From assembly GCA_903813345.2 (NCBI GenBank), contig CAIIXF020000008.1, forward strand, positions 29,826,005 through 29,886,004: a stretch of DNA of 60,000 nt. Reading direction: 5' to 3'. Within the stretch, counting starts at the first letter, position 1, and each line of letters opens with the position of its first letter. This document shows, piece by piece, positions 43,766 to 55,590 of the stretch. A model generated the notes under the pieces. The model searched no databases. It saw only the letters and a list, made by a program, of their open reading frames with translations, and was not told where the DNA came from. Source of the DNA: Owenia fusiformis (Eukaryota; Annelida; Polychaeta; Sabellida; Oweniidae). Position numbers and translations under genes: made by a program.

Positions 43766-44194
43766 GGAAAGTTTAAAGTAATTTTATTAGAAACCAACAA
43801 AATAAGAGCAGGGCGTCCAAGACTTATGGATCACCCCTCGTACTTCTATTACTGTGAATCTTTTTAAGACTATTAGTCATCACATTCTTGAAATACAGTA
43901 ATGGACGTCCCATAATTGGCCCTTTAAATAATGAATTTTTCCTAGATAATTGGGTTAAAATGTATTTTCCTTACTAAATACCACTTCTAAAATAAGTTTT
44001 ACATCATTTCAAGGCTCAAAGCAATCACCAAATGAAGTCATTCTAACAAAAATACTTTAAAACCATTTTTATTTATTTATTATAATTTACCCCCTCCCCA
44101 CCTGATAGGGGTGGGGGTCAGAGGTAAAAAAATCCATGAAGACCACCCCTAACCACTTGCCCTGAAATCATTTTTCCACTCAAATCATATGTTT
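43766..44194. other. No gene seen
   Basis: AT-rich sequence with no supported feature. Confidence 0.4.
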
Positions 44195-44593
44195 CTACAA
44201 ATGTGCCACGTTTGTTTCTTTCCTGAAAAAGCCGAACAAAAAAGGGCTTATATCTGGACATCTGACCCCGCTACTGGTCATATATAAAGTTTTCAAATTG
44301 TTCGAGTAATTGTTCCGCTTTTGGGGGAGGGGGATCCTGACCGGGGATTCATCTGAACCCACCGAACCGCCGGTGCCTAAAAGATGGTAAACAACAAGGA
44401 TTTTAGAGGTTGTTGAAGCGGTAACACTATATCTCAAATTGTGCCTTTTAAAGATTTTTGACTCACACCCCCAATTATTTACGTCCATTGAGTAGACTGA
44501 CATCATGTTATGAATGCTATTGAACATTTCTCCGAATTCTGTTGTAAAGTTCAGTGTTGTGATAGGGTGAACGATTTTATTCTCTTGGTTCAC
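44195..44593 (-). other. 132-codon open frame, unrecognised
   Basis: Open on the minus strand with no membrane segment, signal peptide or recognisable motif. The local plus strand has a G-rich patch (TTTTGGGGGAGGGGGATCC near 44318) and an ACCGAACCGCCGGT palindrome, which suggest repeat sequence rather than a gene. Could be a chance ORF. Confidence 0.2.
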
Positions 44594-44870
44594 AAAGCGT
44601 TAAACACATATTTTATCATTCAAAAGGGGCAAAATGCTCGTATCAATCCACTTTAATTTAAGTTTCAATCCGATTACATTATATGTATGTAAGAAACAGA
44701 TCCCAAACATAACAAACAGTTTATTAGTATATATTTTCTATGTCTAGCTATTTATCAAAGAGAAATTCATAGGGAACATAATTACAACTTGTACTCGTCT
44801 TTTGATTGATGAGTTGGGAAAAAATGGGAGAGATGAGGGTACATCCGAATGAATTTGTTAAGTTCAACTG

Positions 44871-45092
44871 TTGTGCGCGGGGTATGTCAACATGCCCCTA
44901 ATTATTCACACGGGAGATGAATTTCAGTTTATATTACAACGTAAGTCTGTTAAAAGCATTAGAAAACAATATTTACCCCAATATTATTGTAAAAACATAA
45001 GTACTTTCAAATATGCCAAGCTGTTACAATCTGATAGTAAAGTATTGTTAGCATTATGTAAGTTTCTAAATGAGGCTGGGAAGCAATTGTAA
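44871..45092 (+). pseudogene. LINE ORF2 extreme C-terminus
   Basis: GDEFQFILQRKSVKSIRKQY followed by PQYYC and LLALCKFLNEAG has the spacing of the C-terminal zinc-knuckle and tail of LINE RTs (compare GDEYHFILEC at about 41110 on the other strand). The upstream part is decayed. Confidence 0.7.
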
Positions 45093-45214
45093 ATATGTTT
45101 ATTACGAAATACTTAATTGTTATTATATACTTATTTACTGTATTGAAATTACTAAATTGAAAAAATTGTTATAGCGAATGTCGGTGATAATGTGTATTAA
45201 AAGTTCAAGGATAT

Positions 45215-46027
45215 CTTCCACCGCTTAACACGGTAGTGTTCATATCATTCATGTCGTTTTGTTAACATAATACGGAATAGAACATACTATTTTAAGAAAA
45301 ATAGTGACCTTGTCCTACGGAAATTGAGATTATGTTTCACAGCAAATCCGGACGAAAATACTGCATGGCACCTGCTCAAGGGAATTGATTTTACTTTCTA
45401 TGGACACCTAACACATCTCTGTCGATAGAACATAGAAACATGAGAAAAGTTGTCATAACTTTTTTAAACTCCAATTATCGCATGCAGGCGATGAATATTT
45501 TAGCCCTACATGAGTTGTTCATGGAATGGATTGAATCATGATTCGACCCATTCCGTATTAACAAGTGGACTAGCATTGAGTTTTTAAAAATGTTTAAATC
45601 ATATACTTGGAGATATAACGGACCAACTTAACATGCTTGGTTCGTAAAGAACTATTAAAGTATCCGTCCTCCGTCGCCGGCAAAACGGCAAATGAAATCG
45701 GTTTCAATATAATAGTTTAAGTTTCAATAAGTTATGACAACGTTTGTCAATTTATCATGTTTTTGCGAATGTAAACAAAGGTAGTTTGGACTCTAAGGCT
45801 TTTTCGCTCTTCTATCAACAGTGATGCATTTGATGTCTATGGAAAGTAGAATCGATTCCCTAGAGCATGTGCTATACAGTATCGTCGTCAAATCTGGCAA
45901 CGAAGCATAATCCCTATTCCCATAGGACAAGGTCAAGACTTTACATAAAATGGTATGCTTTATTCCCTATTAATGTAAACAAAACGACTAATGCGGAATG
46001 ATATAAACACTACCGTGTTAAGGGAAG
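45215..46027. mobile_element. ~813-bp inverted-repeat element with long arms
   Basis: Outer ends read CTTCCACCGCTTAACACGG (left) and the complement CCGTGTTAAGGGAAG (right). Arms of about 300 bp share TAGTGTTYATATCATTC, GTCGTTTTGTT, GACCTTGTCCTA, CTATGGACA-like and GTTATGACAAC segments in inverted order. The arms are imperfect, so it is old. No clear TSD and no coding content. Confidence 0.8.
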
Positions 46028-46174
46028 GTAACTGGCATTTTGTTTTTTTTCATGCAATATTTTATAAAAATAAGGTCACGGAAAATAAAATGACAAATAG
46101 AAAAGAATTAGAAAACAACAACTTTTAGGTCTAATTATTTGAAGTCCATATAAAAATAGCGACCATCAGATAAA

Positions 46175-46318
46175 TATGATATCCTATGATTTTCTCGTCT
46201 ATCATTTTTATCTGGCACTCTTGGATATCGCCGATCTCCACTCGCTGCATTCACTCGTGGAGATGAGCGATATCCACTCATGGAAGAAAATGGTATCCCT
46301 CAAAAATCATAGGATATC
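46175..46318. repeat. Imperfect palindrome (~140 bp)
   Basis: GATATCCTATGATTTT and AAAATCATAGGATATC bracket an inner inverted pair GGATATCGCCGATCTCCACT / GTGGAGATGAGCGATATCC. Small MITE-like hairpin. Confidence 0.8.
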
Positions 46319-46589
46319 CTTTATGTATTGGAGTTAGATTTTGAATACGTAGCATTTAAGATTTCACTCTGAGCAATATTAATGTATGTTTTCTATAAAT
46401 TTCTACATTGTACATCTTAAAATTAATTGTACGAGTAAATACCATTACTGTATAACAAAATATAAGTGCTTTCTTTTAAATGTAGTCTAGATGTAGTTAA
46501 ATAGTTAATTTCTGTTACACAACATAATCCCGGTCTAGTGGCATGTTTTATATTGTTTATATAGTTTAATAGAATTCATCAGGTAATAT

Positions 46590-47050
46590 AACTTGGAAAC
46601 ACGGAGAAAATGCCAAATTAAAAATTTTAGGAATCACATTCTCTAATTCATGCAAAGCTAGCAAAATTGGAATGAAGTGGAACCATAAAATAAATAGAAT
46701 GAAAGAATTGATAAAATTGTTGTCAAAAAGAAGTATAAGCCTCATTGGAAAGGTCACTTTAATCAAATCTTTAGTAACATTAATTAACAAATATACTGAT
46801 CGTATTTAAAGCACCTCAAAAAATAATATCATTAATCATATACCAATTTTTGTGGACAATTAACAAGGAGACAGGAGTGGAACGTATAGGAAGAAAAATC
46901 CTTCGGCAAAAATGTGTAAATGGGGGTATAAATATGATTGGTATAAATGTAATCCAATGCACAATGCTTATGACCTGGAAAAATAGATTTTTTCTATTAC
47001 ACAACAAGGTATTGGCACAATTTGTTTAAAAGCATTTTTTGAAAGTATCT
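46590..47050 (+). pseudogene. L1/Tx1-like LINE ORF2 fragment
   Basis: Plus-strand frames give LKILGITFSNSC, SLIGKVTLIKSLVTLINK, INKETGVERIGRKILRQK and CVNGGINMIGINVIQCT. These are the post-catalytic conserved blocks also seen in the LINE at 32390-33655. Several frameshifts; both ends are eroded. Confidence 0.8.
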
Positions 47051-47605
47051 GGACATGGGTCACTTATATTTGAATACCAAACAAATTATCATAATCTCAA
47101 AAGTTTATTAGAAATAGAGAAACTTCCAGAGGTCGGTTTGGATATTGGGTTCATCCCTCATGGAATATATAATTATTTCCTTTGAGACAAATAGTTTCGT
47201 TTGCTTGTCACATTCGGGTCTCATAGAAAGAGTCGTTCTTGTATGGAAATTTGATTGAAACCGTTAAAACCTAATCGAAAAATATATTTCTGAATTTGGG
47301 AATTCAAAATATCTGCCTAAAGTGGGAAATATACAATCATTGAGGAAAAAATCGTGTTTTCAAAAATTATGATTTATTTCTTGATTTTACCCCTTGGTGA
47401 TGAGAACTAATTTTTCAACTTTGTAACCAGCAAACCAGGCCTTATCCTTAAAGCTGACACTCCTACCTTTCCAATGGTGTATTGGAACCTTAGGGCAAAT
47501 GACAGCAGTCTGACCATACTTTGCACTAGTATAAGGCGTGCGCAATACATACACGTCGGTTATGACGTGGGGCGGCTTTTTGTCAAGTTTAATATTTATT
47601 TTGGT
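47051..47605. other. No gene seen
   Basis: Between a LINE fragment and the next gene's 3' end. Open frames on the plus strand here are shadows of the minus-strand gene or short. Confidence 0.4.
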
Positions 47606-48649
47606 TTATTTTGTGTCCAGTTTATCGGATCCTTTAACTCGTCCGATCAGCCATCCGTGTATTCTGTCAACGCGTTTGTCACTGTACGTTCTATGTCCGG
47701 AGCAATGGTTGTGTACAATTGTGACAGTCTTGCACGGGTTTAACACTGTCAGATTCAGCTTCTTTTGCCACATATGGATCAGCACGTTCTCTGCCCCCAA
47801 TGAGTTCATCTGGAATTCGAGTGCTCGGATGACACCTCGTGGAAAAGGTTTGTCCATGTACATCATATGAAAGTCATGCGAGCCTTTATAAGTGTCGCAG
47901 AAGTTTTGTGAATCCTCAACACATAGGGACGAATCATTAAGCCAAACTGCTGGATGTGGTTGTCTTGTAATTGAGAACGCAATATGTTTTGTTTTCATTC
48001 TGTCCCCATCAATTTTCTCTAATCCGCCCCCAATGAATATATCTGCATTAGCAATAGCTACTATCCTTTGAGGTAAATTTGTCCAAGCGTATGTCCAGAG
48101 TTCGCTCATATTTGGTGATCTACTCAGTTCCTTGAATTTTAGCTTATGTTTTAAAGGAGAAAAGTTGACAACACGTTGCTGATTTAGATAGATTGGGAGA
48201 TCCTTATCAGCGAAAATATGTATTCCTGCAACGCAGGGATGTTGGACATTGTTATAAAGTGTCTCCAAATACTCCAACTGTCTCCGGAATTTGACGTTGT
48301 CTAAACCGCCATTTTTCAGAGTCGTCGGTGTGTATAACATCGGAAAACTTGTTATTAGGTGCACGTCTAAGTTACACGACGTCATACTTGCCATTTTGGT
48401 GTGATTTAGATATAGGTTCTTGACCATTAGGTAGGAAATCACAGGGTCATTTGCAATCTTTTGAAGCTCAATATCTACCGTATTTGTAGCAATCATTTGA
48501 GGTTTACGTCCAAATGCTGGACTTGACTGTGAAAAACAATGGAGATTCACGTGAACCACGTACCTGTATCCGATTCCACAAATTACCAAAAATATACCGA
48601 TCTTTAACCAAGTAACATTTCCTCTCCAACCTCTACAAGACATAGCCAT
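47606..48649 (-). CDS. Type II membrane, glycosyltransferase-like protein
   Basis: A 347-residue single-exon frame from the ATG at 48649; the frame is open further upstream but without an earlier ATG. Residues 14-33 form a signal-anchor with a short cytoplasmic tail, as in Golgi type II enzymes. ANADIFIGGGLEKI (200-213) resembles the nucleotide-sugar-binding loop of a family of predicted glycosyltransferases. SHDFHMMYMDKPFPRG (257-272) and NPCKTVTIVHNHCSGHRTY (304-322) fit later conserved blocks of that family. N-glycosylation sequons (for example NHT, NMS, NDS, NLT) support a lumenal domain. No DXD motif is seen. The fold call rests on remembered motif similarity, and substrate is unknown. 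No frameshift or stop; looks functional. Confidence 0.7.
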   Translation of the reverse strand: MAMSCRGWRGNVTWLKIGIFLVICGIGYRYVVHVNLHCFSQSSPAFGRKPQMIATNTVDIELQKIANDPVISYLMVKNLYLNHTKMASMTSCNLDVHLITSFPMLYTPTTLKNGGLDNVKFRRQLEYLETLYNNVQHPCVAGIHIFADKDLPIYLNQQRVVNFSPLKHKLKFKELSRSPNMSELWTYAWTNLPQRIVAIANADIFIGGGLEKIDGDRMKTKHIAFSITRQPHPAVWLNDSSLCVEDSQNFCDTYKGSHDFHMMYMDKPFPRGVIRALEFQMNSLGAENVLIHMWQKKLNLTVLNPCKTVTIVHNHCSGHRTYSDKRVDRIHGWLIGRVKGSDKLDTK

Positions 48650-48867
48650 CGTTTTCTCTGCCCTGTAAGATCCCGACAATATCAAGTTTAATACTAATGC
48701 ATATATCCTCTTGGTTATTGTTCTACTGAGAGTCAATATTTTGTTTTCAGTTTTTCAGTTTTCACATAATGTTTAATGCCTGGTTAAAATATGCACTACC
48801 CTGTACGTATGGTCGACATGACCGAGTCATTTTTTTCATACGAGTAGGTTTTCCATACAAAATACAA

Positions 48868-48970
48868 GGGTCGTTCAAAAAGTATTGCACGAAAGCTTCT
48901 CGAGAGAAGAAATTTTATCATTTTTACATGAAATGTCCCACGGGTATAGTTTCACCTATCTTTCATTCAT
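48868..48970 (+). mobile_element. Mariner-like terminal fragment
   Basis: TACAAGGGTCGTTCAAAAAG begins a sequence with the look of a mariner terminus and its 5' UTR. No opposite end and no transposase frame found nearby, so it is a truncated relic. Confidence 0.5.
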
Positions 48971-49159
48971 ATCTAAAATGTCAGGATCATATACAATGCA
49001 CTTCCTGAGATACTCTGACTTTAAAACTGTTCACCAATGGTCTCGTGGTCCAAATGACATTGTTAAATTGAATTAATTTTGTGAATGCCTTGAAAGGCTA
49101 AAATCGTTCGGCCAATCTTTGTTCTTTAACAGTTAGTCAGGTTAACATGACGTTATCAA

Positions 49160-50190
49160 GGTGGGTATAGGTAACGCGGCGCAGTCAAGCATATCTGTTC
49201 AAAACGAGGCTGCAACGCGGTAAAGACACAAAATGGAGGCAACTCCAATTATCGGAGGCACTTCGTCCTCTGTTTCCTCGAAACATAGGTAAGTTTTTGA
49301 AAACTCATGCTTCACACTCGGTGATCAACCCCTTAAGGTATGTAAAGCTATAAGAATTTCTGTTCAGGCATTGACCAGAGTAAAGAAATAGTCAACGCAG
49401 ATATGATTTCCCGATCCTATTTCTCTTGACCTATCTTCTTATTCCAATTAAGGAGGTATTTCGCCACTCATGAGCAAATTTAACATTGACATTCAATAGC
49501 CTGATACTTATAGAATGTACAATACAAATTAAGATTGAAACTTTTGTTTATTTTCATCGCAATCTGCTTACAAAATTGAACTAGCCGGAAACGCGGCGCA
49601 TTCATTTTCAGCAATTATGGCAACGCGTCGGCAGCATAGATTAAATTGTATGGCAACGCGGTGCAGGCATACACGATAGAACATCAGCTGCATTGCTGTC
49701 ACTGCGTTTCCAGTTTTGTCAAATATGTATGATGTCTGAACCCGCGTTGCCGAAGTGTCTGAACTGCGTTTCCAAAATATACCTGGTTTTCCACCCAGAA
49801 TCGGTTAACAGAAGGCAAACAGTGATGAAACTTTGAAGAAATAGAGATTACCGTGGTATGTGTCAAGTGACAAAGTCAAAAACATAGAATTTAAGCTAGA
49901 AAAATGCCACAATTGTCAAATTTCAGTAAGTGATTGACTTTGATTGACTTGGAATGTATTTCCCTGATTGACTAAATTTCAAGAAGCTTCACATAGACAT
50001 ACTCTGTGAAGTTCTCCACCGAATGGTATATGCTATTATAACTGTAGCAGACACAAACTAGTGTATGAAGCTTATGAATAAACTTACCGCCCTTTCGACC
50101 TTCCACTGAGTGGCCATTTTGTGTCTTTGCCGCGTTGCAGCCTCGTTTTGAACAGATATGCTTGACTGCGCCGCGTTACCTCTGACCACG
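49160..50190. mobile_element. ~1-kb inverted-repeat element rich in GCGTTGC motifs
   Basis: About 75-bp inverted ends share AGGTAACGCGGCGCAGTCAA, ATATCTGTTCAAAACGAGG, GCAACGCGG and AAGACACAAAATGG. Inside, GGCAACGCGG / CCGCGTTGCC / CTGCGTTTCC motifs recur in both orientations (about 49585-49785). TTCAAAACGAGG next to CAACGC is shared with the element at 18256-20435. No clear TSD, no coding frame. A related CAGCCTCGTTTTCAACTG phrase occurs at about 39070. Confidence 0.82.
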
Positions 50191-50353
50191 GTGGTTATAA
50201 CCGATTTATAATCAATCAAAATATAGAGTACTTATGTAGCCTTCCTTTGAAGTAATGCATTACTTGTAGCATTCTGTCCAGTCTTTTAAACCATGTCTGA
50301 ACCCTCCTACCTATGGGATGTCAAACCTTCTGAATACATTTTCATTTGTCTAA

Positions 50354-50756
50354 TTATATTTTGGAATACTTAGCAATGTCTATATTGGAGTCATCATATG
50401 CAATATGTCTTAATGCATGAATGAAGTTAACGTGTGGAATACAGTTTTTCCATTCTTTATCGTGTATTTTATCAATAGCTGCTTCAATTTTATTACTTTC
50501 TGTCATATTCTCACAATATTCCATTAATTCATATGAGAACTTTGATAACGTCATAATAACGGGTGATTTGTCCAAGATGTTTGAAAAGTATGTTTACGGT
50601 CATTCTTTGGCATTACCAAAGAAAACAAGTATTGATATAAGATATGAATACTTGGCAGTGAAAGGGATAAGATGGGGATACATACCTACCAAATATGAAC
50701 AAGATTGGTTCATTATTTTTATGATGAGATACATTTGTGCAAAACCTTTTGATTAA
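50354..50756. other. Two unrecognised head-to-head open frames
   Basis: A minus-strand frame at 50575-50354 (FSYELMEYCENMTESNKIEA) and a plus-strand frame whose distinct part is about 50555-50756 (SIDIRYEYLAVKGIRWGYIP) both have protein-like composition and meet head to head near 50565. Neither matches a family I recognise. They may be exons, decayed transposon protein pieces or chance. Confidence 0.25.
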
Positions 50757-51383
50757 CCCTTGTAGGTTCTAATAAAGTGCAAGACCGTCGCCAGGGGTCG
50801 CGTCGGCTACGCATATACCCCCTTGAGTTTGTCGTGGCTTTATAAAAAATTGACCCGTCGCTATTTTTTTAATTTTACTCAGAAAAACGTGAACATTTTG
50901 CCTCAAATTATGTTTGACACTTTCTCATTGGCTTTCGATCCACTTTCCATATGAGAATTCAACTGCCGATTAATTGAAATGGGTGAAAGACGACAGAATG
51001 TTTTGTTTATGTGAGCATCCGGTCTCAGAGTAAATATAGCCTCTCTGAATATATGATCCGGGGGACAATAATTTACATTTTATTAGTCCATATTAGTTGG
51101 AATTTAGTATTTTAAAACCCCCCAGAACGCTCCAAATGCAATGTGGTATTGTTTTTAGGATAGTTTCATGTTGTATGACCATGCTATCAGTTTGAATCTA
51201 TCATTAACAAACTTATGTAACAGACCCGTAGCCAGGACCCTCTACCATTGCCAAAAATGCTTTCAAAACCATGCATTTTTTACCATTCTGAGCACTTTTT
51301 CAAGTTGTTTTGGTCATTTTTGGGCCATTTCAAAAGTGGATCCCTTGGATTTTTTAAAAAATGCCCCCCCACCCCGTCAAATC
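50757..51383. other. No gene recognised
   Basis: Frames at 51168-51392 and 51248-51490 overlap a repeat and carry no recognisable domain. Nothing supported. Confidence 0.4.
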
Positions 51384-51556
51384 CCGGTGTGAAAGAAATT
51401 ATGGTCCCCTGGGGATTATGGTCCCCTTTCTTAAAGGCCCTTACTGGCCCTAATTGTGGATACGATAATAAGGGAAAGAGTTGTATTTAGGTCACCATAT
51501 AAATCAATGGAAAGTAGGACCATAATTTGATAGGACCTTCTACCCTTTTAAACCGG
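51384..51556 (+). mobile_element. 173-bp MITE, copy 1
   Basis: Starts CCGGTGTGAAAG and ends TTTTAAACCGG (inverted ends). Contains GGATTATGGTCCCCTTTCTT and GTTGTATTTAGGTCACCAT. Same length and orientation as 51739-51911. Confidence 0.82.
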
Positions 51557-51738
51557 CTACAGCCCAGATTTAAACTTAAAACAATAAAATGCTGTATAAA
51601 ACCCAGGGGATATATCATCCTCCGACTCATTTATCCTGCATCCCTTGACCCGTACTTAAATAGTCTCGAAACCAGTGCTATTTTAACTTTTGCCGGTAGA
51701 GGCGCCATAAACTGAACGAAATGCAAAACACTCTAAAC
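51557..51738. other. Spacer between MITE copies
   Basis: Unique-looking 182-bp sequence between the two 173-bp repeats. Confidence 0.5.
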
Positions 51739-51911
51739 CCGGTGTGAAAGGAATGATGGTCCCCCAGGGATTATGGTCCCCTTTCTTAACGGCCCTTACT
51801 GGCCCTGATTGCGTATAAGATAATGAGGGAAAGAGTTGTATTTAGGTCACCATATAAATCAATGGAGAGTAGGACCATAATTTGATCGGACCTCCTACCC
51901 TTTTACACCGG
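51739..51911 (+). mobile_element. 173-bp MITE, copy 2
   Basis: CCGGTGTGAAAGG to TTTTACACCGG, with a dozen or so substitutions from copy 1 and no length change. TSDs are not evident at either copy. Confidence 0.82.
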
Positions 51912-52129
51912 AATATAGAGAAGGCTGAGGACCCGTAAGTAAGATGGAGACATCTATATATGAATTTGAATACTGTAATTACTGGTTGAATCTGCAGAAT
52001 TCAGATTTCATGATGTTAAGCATTTTTCCAAGAGAATACAGACATACACACCCATGATACCAGTTTAATACAATTTAACATCAACTGCCTGAAACTGGTC
52101 GAAAATCAATTGCGATTAGAGGAGCAATC

Positions 52130-52335
52130 CTATATAATAACGCAGATGCGAGTAGGTACGTGTAGTTGCCAGTTTCACCACCAGGTGGCTCGGTCGGATC
52201 AGAAAGCATGGTGGGTATAGAAGAAAGTTCCCTTTAACTTTAACTAAATCTGTTTAGTGGTTCAATTTCCATATAACCCTTATGCATCTAATAGTTATAT
52301 GCAAATTAAAATATGTGGAGTAAAATAATATGTTT
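52130..52335 (-). repeat. Dispersed repeat, copy B
   Basis: Reverse-complement partner of 8470-8675, with CACCAGGTGGCTCG and AAGTTCCCTTTAACTTTAAC. Confidence 0.75.
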
Positions 52336-53075
52336 ATCTGTCAAATACAAGAAAAGATATTTCACTTTTGTAACACGTCGGGGTCGACGGGGGTCAACCC
52401 AAACTAAAAGTCACATTTAAAAAAATTTCAAAGTTGATAAACAATTTTCGAAACCATATTTCTAGATGTACTTTTACATGTAAATTTCAAATATGGCATC
52501 GCTTTTACTGAATTTTGTACACCTGTAAGTAGACTGCTAGTGTTAGAGTGACATTGCCCCAGTTACAGGTATATATAGTCAATTTGCTAACATAGATTCA
52601 AGATTCAAGGTTTTAGTAGATGGGTTAACTGCATTTTAGGGGGTCTGGACTTCAATCTATGATGCAAACGTTTCCTTGTTTCCTTTGATATGAGAGTACC
52701 TTAGGACCATAGAATCAAATTTATCCAAAGACACACGCCAGGTGGCGCTTTATATTGGAAATATTCAAATTTTTCAAAATGGCCGCCAAAAAACAACGGA
52801 GACGATATATTTTCTTCTATGCATACTATAATATTCGATTGGTGCCTAAATATACATTTTGTGGGTGAAGAATCAATATAGTATGGGTTTGAGTCTTGAA
52901 AATTAGGAACTTCCTCTTTATATCAAAAAATTATGCCTTTTTCAAAATGGCTGCCAGAGATGTAACAAAGATGATATCTTCACTTGTATGCATGCTACAA
53001 TAGTAAGATTGATGTCCAAGAATACATTAATGTGTTGTAGAATTCATTTGATAAGGTTTATAGTCTTTATTTTCC

Positions 53076-53150
53076 CAATGAAGAAAGTTCAGTGGGGATA
53101 TAGTGAAGCCCTCCGTCCGTCAGTCATTGTCTGTTTCATGTATGATTTTG
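53076..53150 (+). repeat. End fragment of the CCCAACGAAC element family
   Basis: CCCAATGAAGAAAGTTCAG and GGGGATATAGTGAAGCCCTC match the left end of the element at 29644. It is inserted in the left foldback arm. Confidence 0.65.
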
Positions 53151-53261
53151 CAATTATTGTCAAATTCCTTAAAAGTATGGCAATATGTACTAAATTAAAT
53201 TGAAGATGGTGTTAATTTTATGATTAATGCCTCAGAAAATTCAAAATGTCCCAGAGACTTT

Positions 53262-53345
53262 TAGCAAAGATACGATTTTTGTTAGCAAAGATACAATCTT
53301 TGTTAGCAAAGGTACAATCTTTGTTAGCAAAGATACAATCTTTGT
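53262..53345. repeat. ~22-bp tandem repeat, four copies
   Basis: GTTAGCAAAGATACAATCTT repeated about four times with single-base changes. Confidence 0.88.
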
Positions 53346-54261
53346 TATATTTTCAGCTGCATATACTTCCAATATAAAGTGAAAACTATAATCTCACCAG
53401 ACTTAATAAAATTGATTCTCCTACCCCATAAATATAAAATTTTGACACCAATCGTATCAGCGTGTAGCATGCACGGATGTGAAGATATCATCATTGTTAT
53501 ATTTCTGGTGGCCATTTTTAAAAACGAATAATTTCCTGTAAAGTGAAAATTCTTATTATGAAAGACCTATTTAATAGTCTGGCAGAAACTTCAAAGCTAA
53601 TCGTTTTCTTCGGATTACAATGTTTTTTTAACTTATCAGCATGAATATAGGGTTGGGACCTCAAAACCATTGGATGCCGGAGCGGCAACCTTGGGCAACT
53701 CTCTACAGAGCATTTCTTATACCCCCCTGATAAAATATACAGGGGGTACTATAAGATACCCTCATATCTCAGACACTAATAAATACATTAACTTGAAATT
53801 TTCAGGAATTGGTTTTAGTATGATGCTTGACACATGTGACAAAAATCAAGAAAAAATCTTAATCCGTTGCTATAGCAACAGAAATAGACACTATTTGTTA
53901 CCATAGAAATGCATTATTTTGCTGATTTTCATAATTTTCTTCATATTCTTGATTCTTAAAGCATCTGAAGTATACACGTATCTGTTATATACATGATTAG
54001 AAGTAAAGATGAAATAATTCATCATATGGTTTATGTAATATATCTAACATTTCAGTTGCTATGATAACATCACTTAATAATCAGGTTTTTACATTTTACT
54101 TTCTTTGAAAAGGTGGTCCAAAATAACACTTCTTGAAAAGGTTATGCTCCCTAGGTAAAAATGTGCTGCTTTAGAGATAAATAGTCACATGAATTTGAAA
54201 AAAAAATTATAATTTAATTTTACCCCACCTCGACAGCCACCAAATCTTGCAAAATAGATTA

Positions 54262-55590
54262 ATTTTCAATGGCCCCCAGAAGCTATACCATGGACCCCAG
54301 TGGCCCCAGAAGCTATACAGGGGCCCACATTGGCCCCGAGATGCTATAAGGTGGCCCCCAGAAGCTATACAGGAACCCCTAGTAGCCCCCAGAAGTTATA
54401 TGGTAGCCCCCAGAAGCTATACAGAGGCTCCAAATGGCCCCTAGAAGCTATATGATGACTTCCAGAAGCTATACAGGGGCCCCCAGTAGCCCCCAGAATC
54501 TATACAGTGGCCCCTAGTGCCCCCTTAAAGCTATACAGTGGCCCCGGAAAGCTATATGGTGGCCCCCAGAAGCATACCCAGCGGCCCCTAGTAGCCCCCA
54601 GAAGCTATATGGTGGTCCCCAGTGGCTCCAAGAAGCTTTACAGTGGCCCCAAAAAGCTATACAGGGGCCCCTAGTGGCCCCAAGAAGCTATATGGTAGGC
54701 CCCAGAAGCTATATGATGTCACCCAGAAGCTATACGGTGGCCCCAAGTAGCCGCCAGAAGCTATAGGATGGCATTCAGTGGCCCCCAGAAGCTATATGGT
54801 AGCCCCCAGAAGCTGTACGGTAGCCCCGAATGGCCCCAAGAAACTGTACAAGGGCCCCCAGAAGCTATACGGTGGCTCCCAAAAACTATATGGTGGCCCC
54901 CCAGTGTCCCCAAGAAGCTTAACAGGAGCCCCCAGAAGCTATACAGGGACCCCTAGTAGCCTCCAGAAGCTATATGGAAGCCCCCCGGAAGCTATACAGG
55001 GGCTCCAAATGGCCCCTAAAAGCTATATGGTGACTTCCAGAAGCTATACAGGGGCCCCCAGAATCTATACAGTGGCCCCTAGAGCCCCCTTAAAGCTATA
55101 CGGTGGCCCCGGAAAGCTATATAGTGGCCCCAGAAGCATATCCAGGGGCCCCTAGTAGCCCCCAGAAGCTTCGTGGTGGTCCCCAGTGGCTCCAACAAGC
55201 TTTACAGTGGCCCTAAGAAGCTATATGGTAGGCCCCATAAGCTATATGATGGCACCCAGAAGCTATATGGTGGCCCCAAGTAGCCGCCAGAAGCTATAGG
55301 ATGGCATCTAGTGGCCCCCAGAAACTATATGGTAGCCCCCAGAAGCTGTACGGTGGCCCCCAATGGCCCCAAGAAAACTATACAGGGCCCCCAGAAGCTA
55401 TACCGTGGCTCCCAAAAACTATATGTTGGCCCCCCAGTGTCCCCAAGAAACTAAACAGGAGCCCCTGGAAGCTATACAGGGGCCCCTAGTGGCCCAAAAA
55501 AGCTATATGGTGGCCTTAGAAATTATACAGGGGCCCCCAGTGGCCCCAAGAAACCATACGAGGGCCCCCAGTGGCCCCCAGAAGTAAGCC
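54262..55590. repeat. CCCAGAAGCTATA minisatellite with higher-order structure
   Basis: About 1.3 kb of units around GCCCCCAGAAGCTATAYRGKG, 18-33 bp each, interspersed with AGTGGCCCC blocks. A higher-order repeat is visible: a block starting near 54766 (AGGATGGCATTCAGTGGC) recurs near 55300 (offset about 535 bp). Another block near 54440 recurs near 55010. A few stray units lie at 55715-55765. Long plus-strand frames here (54247-55155, 55301-55587) are low-complexity translations (PRSYTGP-type) without start or termination context, so not called as genes. Confidence 0.92.

Noticed and set aside
44195-44593. 132-residue minus frame as a confident gene
   Set aside because: No motif, no start context and G-rich repeat-like composition; listed only as a low-confidence open frame.
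47474-47870. Plus-strand open frames of 89 and 110 residues
   Set aside because: They are antisense shadows of the minus-strand glycosyltransferase-like gene.
53670-53906. 78-residue frame and its inverted partner (56046-56303) as a gene pair
   Set aside because: They are the two inverted arms of the foldback element. Homology continues well outside the frames, so the DNA repeat is enough explanation.
54247-55587. Long plus-strand frames translating the minisatellite (PRSYTGP-type repeats) as a repeat protein
   Set aside because: The frames are a by-product of units whose length is often a multiple of three. Several frames are open at once, unit lengths vary, and there is no gene context.
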